The notes beneath the pieces were generated by a model. It did not search any database, was not told where the DNA came from, and was given only the letters and a program-made list of their open reading frames with translations. Positions 1-6,368 of a DNA stretch of 10,963 bases are shown piece after piece (within the stretch, counting starts at the first letter, position 1; every line of letters starts with the position of its first letter). The position numbers were made by a program, and so were the translations under genes. The stretch covers positions 1-10,963 of the forward strand of contig MEUM01000119.1 in the NCBI GenBank assembly GCA_001771735.1, read 5' to 3'. Source of the DNA: Caldifarciminota bacterium RBG_13_43_14. GTDB lineage: Bacteria > Hydrothermota > Tepidihabitantia > SM23-42.

Positions 1-2116
1 GCATATTATAAATACTGGCATCATCACAGATCACTGTCGATTTTGATTTTGCCTTGACCCTAGAATAAAAATTGGCTTCACGAACCAGCATACCGGTAAG
101 ATCGTATTCAGCATATGCGTTTTGGTCAAGATAAACTTCTCTGGGATAAGAACCGGATGCGATCCCAACCCCGATCTGAAAGATCGACTGATAGGTGGGT
201 GGCAGCGTCGCGTATGTCGTGCCTTCAAAGTTAATGCTTCTTTCCTCAGCTTCCCGGAACCACTCTTTATACCGTTTAAGATTTTCTTGAACGAAATTCT
301 GAGCTGCCTGGACCATCTGCATTCCACAACGAATAGCCGGCATAACTTCGCCCGCTTCAAGCACGGTTGTAGCTCGCTTGCTCAGATCATGATTATTAGC
401 CGCGAACAGCGCAATACCGCCGTCACCAGTATCCTTTATCGGAAGGCCGCCGTATTTCGCAACCACTGCCAGCATTGCTTCCTGAAAATAATTACGTATC
501 TCGCTTTCAATCTTTGCATCACGCAGTTTTGTGCCCATGAAGGTCGAACCCCGGATATCATAAACCAACACCGAGACCAGTTTGCGATATTGATCGATGA
601 CCAGCGGGTTCACCTTTTCTTTGACAATAACTGACTTAACCTCTTTTTCTATCATCGAGACATTACCGCCGACTGCTTCCTCGGCCAGATACCGGACTTC
701 CTCGGCGGATGCAATCCCGGAAAGCTTGGGATAATACTCGATCAGTTCTTCCATGACAAAACCAGCGAGCATTGGTAATAGCACTTCGTTTATGGTCATT
801 TGATAAGCTTGATTTATTGAATCAAGGTCGTATTTTTCCTTTAAGAATCCAGTAGTCCGGTACTGGTTCATGATCTCATTTGTTACACGATCGTTCTTAA
901 TTGATGGCAGCGCAACTTTCAATGTATCTTGTAAAAGCTCTTCACTGATCGAGATCTTCTCGTTCATGATCAGGATCAGTAATGGATCCCAATCATTTTT
1001 CGTAATGAACTTTCTGAGATCAGCTGCCTTAAAACTGATTATATTCAGGAGATCAACCTCCTTTTTCATAAGATCATCGTATTCACTTTTTAATCGCCGC
1101 AAATCATAGCCATCGCTCATGATGCTCCGTTTCAAATTCTTCACAACCACATCCAGCTGTTCCTCCGTTGAAAAATCCTGAACCATGTTCTTGATCTCTT
1201 TTTCATGGTCATTTATATTTGCTTCACTTTTCTTGATGAGCTCGCTGATCTTTTTCTGCAATGATAGACTGTAGTTCTTTATCGATCCACGTATCTGTTC
1301 GCATCGTTCTTTAAAAATATCTATTGTTTCTTTACTTGTTTCATCGTCCGGGAAGAAAAAATGCGCCTTAAATATTTCCCGTATGTTTTCCTTGGAAAAA
1401 TATTGTGCCTCACGGATCTGTTTCAGAACCTCCTGTTTGGTCTCGGTATAATTGGTTGTCAATGTGTTCTTAACCAGTTCGGAAAAAAGTGGTTCTGGCA
1501 AACCAATACGATGGATCGAACGGGTCAGCATTTTTATCATTTCCGGCTGAGAACATTTGGGTATCAAAGGCACTTTTTCATACGTATTAACAATCAACAC
1601 ATCGTTGATTGCGATATTTTTAGTAAGGGAATTTCGAACATAATTAAAAAGTTGATTTACAACGATACTAAAACGCTCGCATATTTGTATCTTTTTGTCG
1701 ATCGGCTCGCCATGAATCATTTTGCCCAACATATCACGCAATAACTTACGATTGACGATCTCAAAGATCAAAACTCGTTCGGTAGCTCCCATCACAAATT
1801 TTTCATATATTTCAAACAAATTGTTGCTATATCGCTCAAAAAATGTTTCCCATTTATTGACCTGGCTTTCGTCCTTAAGAAATTGAAGATAATTTTCAAT
1901 GAATTCCTGTTGAAGAGTAAAGATTTTTCGACCCAGGTATACCAATTCCTTACCGCCGCGCTTTTCCAGTATCGTAACATAAGCTGGGTCCGGCGTAATC
2001 TTCTTGAAGACTTCCAGATACCGGCCAAAACTCAGCGCATCGCGATAGGTCTTTCTAAGTCTTTCATAATAAGGTGTTTGCAGGATCAGGATCTCTTCAA
2101 AATCACTTCTTAACAC
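1..2116 (-). CDS. Large soluble protein with C-terminal class III adenylate/guanylate cyclase domain (partial, continues past left edge)
   Basis: The frame is open from a GTG at 2116 to the window edge, giving 705 residues without a stop. The start overlaps the mltG end by 14 bases and has an AAGGA ribosome site 8 bases upstream. Residues 1-500 are helical, with no membrane segment or domain I recognise; about 285-330 is rich in K/E/I and may be a coiled coil. From about 513 it matches class III nucleotide cyclases: first metal aspartate D520 in YDIRGST; K561 and metal aspartate D565 in KDTGDGG; a QIGVGIASG strand; base-pocket D672 in YDLTG; then N682 and R686 in NFYSR, keeping the usual four-residue N-to-R spacing. 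The Lys/Asp pair suggests ATP as substrate, hence cAMP. K561 to D672 is about 30 residues longer than in textbook domains, and 3 extra residues precede N682. The substrate and the function of the N-terminal half are inference. Confidence 0.8.
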   Translation of the reverse strand, partial: MLRSDFEEILILQTPYYERLRKTYRDALSFGRYLEVFKKITPDPAYVTILEKRGGKELVYLGRKIFTLQQEFIENYLQFLKDESQVNKWETFFERYSNNLFEIYEKFVMGATERVLIFEIVNRKLLRDMLGKMIHGEPIDKKIQICERFSIVVNQLFNYVRNSLTKNIAINDVLIVNTYEKVPLIPKCSQPEMIKMLTRSIHRIGLPEPLFSELVKNTLTTNYTETKQEVLKQIREAQYFSKENIREIFKAHFFFPDDETSKETIDIFKERCEQIRGSIKNYSLSLQKKISELIKKSEANINDHEKEIKNMVQDFSTEEQLDVVVKNLKRSIMSDGYDLRRLKSEYDDLMKKEVDLLNIISFKAADLRKFITKNDWDPLLILIMNEKISISEELLQDTLKVALPSIKNDRVTNEIMNQYRTTGFLKEKYDLDSINQAYQMTINEVLLPMLAGFVMEELIEYYPKLSGIASAEEVRYLAEEAVGGNVSMIEKEVKSVIVKEKVNPLVIDQYRKLVSVLVYDIRGSTFMGTKLRDAKIESEIRNYFQEAMLAVVAKYGGLPIKDTGDGGIALFAANNHDLSKRATTVLEAGEVMPAIRCGMQMVQAAQNFVQENLKRYKEWFREAEERSINFEGTTYATLPPTYQSIFQIGVGIASGSYPREVYLDQNAYAEYDLTGMLVREANFYSRVKAKSKSTVICDDASIYNM

Positions 2117-3071
2117 GATACTTTTCCTTTGCGGCCAGGTGTTCCTTATAGGTAATCGAAAAATGATGTCCACCGTCGCCGCGCGCAACGAAATACATAT
2201 AATTCTCGTTGCTTGGAACCAGTGCGGCCTTAATCGAACTCGCGCCCGGTGAACAGATCGGACCTGGCGGCAGACCGATATTTAAATAAGTATTATATGG
2301 TGAATCGAATTTAAGATCTTTTTCAGTAAGCCGTTGTTTTTGACGGTATTTCTCATAATTCCTCATTTTCATCGCGTACAGTACGGTTGCGCAGGATTCC
2401 AACGGTTTATTAGCCTTAAGCCTGTTCAGAAAAACACGGGCGATCACTGGTCGTTCTTCGACAAGCTTTGCCTCTTTCTCGACCAGCGATGCAAGCGTCA
2501 GTACAAAAAACAATGAATCCTCTTTTATGCCTAACCGGTCACGATGCTTCTTAAAATTATTCGTCATGGTCATCAATATTACCGAATCGCTCTGTAATGC
2601 ATTGAATGCGTAAGTATCCGGGAATAAAAAACCCTCCAGGGTTGTCGCGTTGATGCCCAGGGCGGCGATGAATTTCGCATCGCGGCACAGAGCACTTATC
2701 ACCTTTTTATTGCCGATGCCGTTAGCATTCAATATCTCAATGGTCTCATTTATGGTCAAGCCTTCAGGGATAGTGATCTGAATGTCCGAGGCACGACCGT
2801 AGCTCAATTCATTTATCACATACAAAGGATTCTTATATTTATAAAGGGTATAATTACCGGACTGTAATTTCTTTTCTTTGCCGCTCAGTTTAAGAATAAA
2901 AAGGAATTCATCGACATTGCGCACGATCTGATTTTCCTTCAAATTAATCGCGATCTCACGCGCTGATCCACCGCTGGGCACGACCACCTCAGTTGCTCCA
3001 ATATTCAAGGGTTGTATCCAGAAAACAATCAGTGCGGTGAAAGCGACGATTAATATTCTTGTTATTTTCAT
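2103..3071 (-). CDS. mltG: Endolytic murein transglycosylase MltG (YceG-like)
   Basis: MltG cleaves nascent peptidoglycan strands inside the chain, outside the cytoplasmic membrane, and is thought to set glycan length. The 322-residue protein begins with a hydrophobic segment (about 5-20) that fits a membrane anchor or signal. A LysM-like lead-in follows, then the YceG domain: LEGFLFPDTY (145-154), ASLVEKEA (194-201) with the likely catalytic glutamate E198, a VFLNRL helix, SPYNTY, GLPPGPICSPG, and a C-terminal HHFSITYKEH block. All the signature blocks of the family are present and the length is normal. Its ATG overlaps the ruvX stop by 4 bases (ATGA), so translation is probably coupled. The ruvX-mltG pairing is common in bacteria. 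I see no truncation. Confidence 0.95.
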   Translation of the reverse strand: MKITRILIVAFTALIVFWIQPLNIGATEVVVPSGGSAREIAINLKENQIVRNVDEFLFILKLSGKEKKLQSGNYTLYKYKNPLYVINELSYGRASDIQITIPEGLTINETIEILNANGIGNKKVISALCRDAKFIAALGINATTLEGFLFPDTYAFNALQSDSVILMTMTNNFKKHRDRLGIKEDSLFFVLTLASLVEKEAKLVEERPVIARVFLNRLKANKPLESCATVLYAMKMRNYEKYRQKQRLTEKDLKFDSPYNTYLNIGLPPGPICSPGASSIKAALVPSNENYMYFVARGDGGHHFSITYKEHLAAKEKYRVKK

Positions 3072-3481
3072 ACTCGGTGGGTTGCCAGATACTCGCTTAG
3101 CATGATCGAAGCTGCAATTGCATCAATATCCTTTTTGCCTGGTTTTATACCATAATCTTGCATCGATCTCACCGCCAGCCGGCTGGTGAACCTTTCATCC
3201 CATAACCTGATCTCGACTGTGCATTCCTTCTGCAACGCACTTACGAATTCATTGATCTGCTGGCTCATGCGGGTAGGATTACCCTTGTGATCGATCGGGT
3301 TGCCGATCAACAGCAAACTTACTTGATTTTCAACTATTAAACCTTTCAGTATTTTGATGAGTTCTCTCTGCGTTTTTATCTCGATCGTATCCAGCGGTTG
3401 AGCGATAATGCCCAGAGGATCGCTTACTGCAACTCCGATGCGCCTTTCGCCGTAGTCCATCGCCATGATCCTCAATTTCAT
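3068..3481 (-). CDS. ruvX: RuvX/YqgF family Holliday-junction resolvase-like / pre-16S rRNA nuclease
   Basis: YqgF/RuvX proteins have an RNase H-like fold. They have been implicated in 16S rRNA 5'-end processing and, in some species, in Holliday-junction resolution. The 137-residue length is normal. Visible motifs are MDYGERRIGVAVSD with acidic D9, GNPIDHKGNPT (60-70), LWDERFTSRLA with D95/E96, and a C-terminal KKDIDAIAASIML helix with D118/D120. Together these form the expected acidic active site. The chosen ATG fits the family's usual N-terminus, although the GGGAG purine tract directly abuts it; an ATG seven codons in would have a better-spaced GAGG but would shorten strand one. It is the first gene of the minus-strand operon leading into mltG. 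Confidence 0.93.
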   Translation of the reverse strand: MKLRIMAMDYGERRIGVAVSDPLGIIAQPLDTIEIKTQRELIKILKGLIVENQVSLLLIGNPIDHKGNPTRMSQQINEFVSALQKECTVEIRLWDERFTSRLAVRSMQDYGIKPGKKDIDAIAASIMLSEYLATHRV

Positions 3482-3517
3482 CTCCCTTTTTTGATCAAGA
3501 AAATCAATATTATTTAG

Positions 3518-3556
3518 ATTATAGTGATTATAATAAAAGTGTCAATGCAATGTCAA
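3518..3556 (-). promoter_or_regulatory. Overlapping sigma70-type promoters for the ruvX-mltG-cyclase operon
   Basis: On the minus strand there are two TTGACA hexamers (3556-3551 and 3545-3540) and two TATAAT hexamers (3532-3527 and 3523-3518). Outer -35 to outer -10 has an 18-base spacer and inner to inner has 16 bases. Both pairs are full consensus matches and would start transcription roughly 30-45 bases before the ruvX ATG. This is seen directly in sequence; activity is inferred. Confidence 0.65.
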
Positions 3557-3635
3557 TAAGTTTTAAGCTTTCGAGGGCCAAATGCGACTTCTTTGTATGC
3601 GTCAAATCGATCATAGATTATTATGAAAATTCCTA

Positions 3636-3664
3636 TTGACAACTGTATTTTTATACAGTATAAT
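3636..3664 (+). promoter_or_regulatory. Perfect-consensus sigma70 promoter of the LexA-methyltransferase/restriction operon
   Basis: TTGACA at 3636-3641 and TATAAT at 3659-3664 are separated by exactly 17 bases. Transcription should start near 3671, leaving a leader of about 18 bases before the ATG at 3689. The whole spacer is taken up by the SOS-box-like palindrome, so a bound LexA-type repressor would exclude RNA polymerase. An unrepressed promoter this close to consensus should be strong. Confidence 0.85.
3642..3659. promoter_or_regulatory. SOS (LexA) box operator, E. coli type
   Basis: The sequence ACTGTAT-TTTT-ATACAGT is a palindrome with perfect 7-base arms. Over the 20 bases 3641-3660 it matches the E. 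coli consensus TACTG(TA)5CAGTA at 17 positions, including both invariant CTGT/ACAG ends. It lies between the -35 and -10 of the promoter driving a gene whose product starts with a LexA domain. The simplest reading is autorepression; binding itself is not shown here. Position and arm symmetry make chance occurrence unlikely. Confidence 0.85.
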
Positions 3665-3688
3665 ATGTCAGCTAAAAGAAAATATACT

Positions 3689-5578
3689 ATGAAAAATACC
3701 ATTCTTACTAAACGGCAACAAGAAATATTCGATTTTGTAATTCGTGAAATAAGAGATAAAGGATTTCCGCCTACAATAGCAGGAATACGTGAAGAGTTTT
3801 CCTTTAAGTCACCAACCGCAGTTAATGACCACTTATCCGCCATAGAAAAAAAGGGATATATAAAAAGACATTCCCATACTTCACGCGGGATAGAAGTAAT
3901 TAGAAATCCCGAAAATGGAAACAATATAATCAAAGTACCCATTTTGGGTTTTATTGCAGCTGGTGAACCAATTCATGCTATTGAAGAACCGCAAGATACA
4001 ATATTGATCCCTAAAGATGAGCTCGGTAAACATGGAAAGTTTTATGCTTTACGGGTTCAAGGTAATAGCATGATTGATGAAGGTATTTTTGATGGCGATA
4101 TTGTAGTGATACGGAAACAAGAAACCGCGAGTAATGGACAATCTGTTGTCGCAATTATTGACAATGATCATGCGACACTAAAAAAGATTTATCGTGAGAA
4201 TAATAGAATAAGATTACAGCCGGCAAATCCATCGCTATTTCCGACTTATCCAAAGGAAATAGAAATCAGAGGAATAGTTATCAAAATAATACGAAATTTA
4301 AACCAAGAAACAGAAAATGGAAAAATTCCGGAATCGGATCTAAAAAGACGCATTGATTACTCATGGAATTATGCAGGAGAAAAAACGAAATCGTACACGC
4401 ACGGTTTGCATACTTATCCTGCAATGTTTATTCCACAAGTAGCAAGAAGGCTTTTGCAAACCTACAGTAAAAAAGGTGATGTAATTTGTGATATTTTCTG
4501 CGGTTCTGGTACAACCTTAGTCGAAAGCAGAGTAACGGGAAGAAATGCTGTCGGAATAGATCTTAATCCATTAGCTATTTTATTGGCAAAGGCAAAAACA
4601 ACGCCAATAAATCCGTCAATATTAAATAAAAAGTATTTCCAATTGATTGACAAAGTTGAAAAATTTAAAACCGGAAATATTAAAACACCATTTTTTTTTA
4701 ATATAGATTTTTGGTTTAAAAAAGGAGTGATTAATAAACTGGCAATAATCAAGAATGCTATCACGGATACTAAACGGGAAAACATAAGAAATTTCTTTTT
4801 AGTGGCTTTCAGTGAAACCGTACGTCTTAGCTCTAATACAAGAAATGGCGAATTCAAACTTATAAGAATATCCGAAGAAAAATTAAGAATCCACAATCCC
4901 GATGTAATAAGTATTTTTAAACGAAAAGTCGAATCAAACATACGTGCTATGAATGAATTCTATAAGAACGTTGATAATAATACGTGGACTAAAATTATGC
5001 ACTCTGATTCCTCAAAGGAAAATGGCATAAAAGACAATTCAATAGATTGCATCATTACTTCACCGCCCTATGGTGATAGCAGAACAACCGTTGCTTATGG
5101 ACAATTTTCAAGACTATCAGCCCAGTGGGTTGATATTCTTGAAAACCCGGACGATGCGTCGGCTATTGATAAAGAGTTGTTAGGTGGAAAATCTAATAAA
5201 GAAGCAAGTAATAATCTTGCATCAAAGTATCTGACTTTAATTCTCTCTGAAATATCCAAAAAGGATGAAAAACGAGCAAGAGAAGTGTTAAGTTTCTTTA
5301 TTGATTTAGAAAAATGTCTGAGACAAGCATACAGAATACTAAAACCAAACAAATATTTCTGTATTGTTGTTGGAAACAGACTTGTCAAACAAGTAAGAAT
5401 TCCCACTGATTTTATAATAACCGAACTCTGCGAAAATTTTGGATTTTTGTGTGAAGACATTTTCGTCAGGAAAATTCCCGGCAAAAGAATGCCCTCGCAA
5501 AATTCTCCAACCAATATTACTGGTCAGCAGGAAGAGACTATACTTAAAGAGAGTATAATTATTTTGCGGAAAAGATAG
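3689..5578 (+). CDS. LexA repressor/autoprotease fused to an SPPY-type DNA methyltransferase (629 aa)
   Basis: Residues 1-203 are a complete LexA: winged helix with FPPT (26-29) and the SPTAVNDHL recognition region (41-49), scissile A91-G92 in a GFIAAGEP segment, catalytic S127 in GNSM and K165 in ATLKK. Spacings are within one residue of E. coli LexA (84/119/156). Without an in-frame stop or start it continues into a methyltransferase: HTYPAMFIP (241-249, motif X-like), DIFCGSGTT (268-276, S-adenosylmethionine site), GIDLNPLA (289-296), about 160 residues of possible target-recognition region, then TSPPYGDS (457-464, catalytic) and YGQFSRLS. SPPY favours N4-cytosine methylation; N6-adenine is less likely. 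The ATG at 3689 fits a normal LexA N-terminus, lies downstream of the promoter and has a weak AAAGA; ATGs at 3623 and 3665 lie upstream of the predicted transcript start. The fusion is followed after 10 bases by the cognate-looking nuclease. The domains are seen directly; the regulatory role is inferred. Confidence 0.93.
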   Translation: MKNTILTKRQQEIFDFVIREIRDKGFPPTIAGIREEFSFKSPTAVNDHLSAIEKKGYIKRHSHTSRGIEVIRNPENGNNIIKVPILGFIAAGEPIHAIEEPQDTILIPKDELGKHGKFYALRVQGNSMIDEGIFDGDIVVIRKQETASNGQSVVAIIDNDHATLKKIYRENNRIRLQPANPSLFPTYPKEIEIRGIVIKIIRNLNQETENGKIPESDLKRRIDYSWNYAGEKTKSYTHGLHTYPAMFIPQVARRLLQTYSKKGDVICDIFCGSGTTLVESRVTGRNAVGIDLNPLAILLAKAKTTPINPSILNKKYFQLIDKVEKFKTGNIKTPFFFNIDFWFKKGVINKLAIIKNAITDTKRENIRNFFLVAFSETVRLSSNTRNGEFKLIRISEEKLRIHNPDVISIFKRKVESNIRAMNEFYKNVDNNTWTKIMHSDSSKENGIKDNSIDCIITSPPYGDSRTTVAYGQFSRLSAQWVDILENPDDASAIDKELLGGKSNKEASNNLASKYLTLILSEISKKDEKRAREVLSFFIDLEKCLRQAYRILKPNKYFCIVVGNRLVKQVRIPTDFIITELCENFGFLCEDIFVRKIPGKRMPSQNSPTNITGQQEETILKESIIILRKR

Positions 5579-5588
5579 ACCGTAAAAA

Positions 5589-6290
5589 ATGACACTGGCT
5601 GAACTGAAAAGAAGATTAAGAGCATTAAAAAACAGAGGATATATTCCCTCAAAGAGGAAAGGCCCCACCGGGGTCGGATACACTTTTGAATCTGAGTTAA
5701 ATCTGAAAGAGACAAATATAGCAATCCCCGATCTCGGAGGTAGAATCGAACTTAAAACAACAAGAAGCAATTCCAAGTCTTTCGTCACTTTGTTTACATT
5801 TAATAAATCAGTTTGGCAAATCCATCCTAAAAAAGTGATCGAGAAATATGGTTATTTTGATGAAAATAAGCGGCATTGTTTATATGTAACTGTCGGATTT
5901 GAAACTCCAAATAATCAAGGTCTATTATTGGATATGGATAGAACAAATAAAAACCTGCAATTGAAAGATACATCTGGATTGCTACTTGGGAACTGGAAAA
6001 TGAGCCATATTATTGCGAAATTTCTTTCAAAAATGGGAAGGTTAATAGTGGTCTTTTCCGATACACGAAAGAAGAAACCGGGTATGGAAGAATTTTTCTA
6101 TAAAAGTGCCTACTTGCTTGAGAATCCGTCGGATGATAATTTTGTTGTCGCCATTAGAAAGAAATCAGCTTACGTCGATATAAGAATGTATCTAAGGCCT
6201 AATGGTTCTGTTAGAAATCATGGCACTGGCTTTCGAGTCTATGAAAAAGACCTGGAATTGTTGTATGAAAACAAGGCAGCATTGATATAG
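5589..6290 (+). CDS. MvaI/BcnI-family type II restriction endonuclease
   Basis: The 233-residue product is the usual size for MvaI and BcnI, monomeric MutH-like nucleases that recognise CCWGG and CCSGG. The N-terminal third carries GPTGVGYTFESELN (25-38, with E34), then PDLGGRIELK, in which D48, E54 and K56 form a D-x5-E-x-K catalytic centre like that of the family. The rest contains alternating strands and helices (VWQIHPKK, LLLGNW, FYKSAYLLE, and a GTGFRVYEKDLELLY end) as in the family. It follows the methyltransferase gene by 10 bases with no clear ribosome site, so translation probably depends on coupling to the upstream gene, which would keep nuclease output below methylase output. By family the target is probably a CC-N-GG-like site; this is inference. 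A MutH-like repair nuclease is the main alternative, made unlikely by the adjacent methylase. Confidence 0.82.
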   Translation: MTLAELKRRLRALKNRGYIPSKRKGPTGVGYTFESELNLKETNIAIPDLGGRIELKTTRSNSKSFVTLFTFNKSVWQIHPKKVIEKYGYFDENKRHCLYVTVGFETPNNQGLLLDMDRTNKNLQLKDTSGLLLGNWKMSHIIAKFLSKMGRLIVVFSDTRKKKPGMEEFFYKSAYLLENPSDDNFVVAIRKKSAYVDIRMYLRPNGSVRNHGTGFRVYEKDLELLYENKAALI

Positions 6291-6334
6291 CAATTCGATC
6301 TTGCCTCAAATCATATGGAGCAAATCAAATACCG

Positions 6335-6362
6335 TTGACTTAACGGCCAGGCTAACTAAAAT
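6335..6362 (+). promoter_or_regulatory. Candidate promoter of the ubiA-uppP-peptidase operon
   Basis: TTGACT (6335-6340) and TAAAAT (6357-6362) are separated by 16 bases. The predicted start point falls at or within a base or two of the ubiA ATG at 6369. A short CCGTT/AACGG inverted repeat (6333-6347) overlaps the -35. The hexamers are imperfect, and transcription could instead read through from the restriction gene, which has no visible terminator. Confidence 0.4.
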
Positions 6363-6368
6363 AAACAC

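Noticed and set aside
31..360. 109-codon minus-strand open frame
   Set aside because: It is out of phase with the continuous cyclase frame, which carries recognisable catalytic motifs over the same bases.
122..634. 170-codon plus-strand open frame and other plus-strand frames within 1-2110
   Set aside because: They are antisense to the cyclase gene, show no family features, and are explained by its codon bias.
3479..3492. 14-base match CATCTCCCTTTTTT shared by the ruvX start and the terminator arm at 9863-9876
   Set aside because: At ruvX it is just the start codon plus a purine-rich ribosome-site region, and no hairpin partner is present; probably coincidence.
3623..3688. Upstream ATGs (3623 and 3665) as start of the LexA fusion
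   Set aside because: Both lie upstream of the predicted transcript start (about 3671); the 3623 frame reads through the promoter and operator, and the 3665 ATG abuts the -10 hexamer. The extra residues do not match LexA N-termini, whereas ATG 3689 does.
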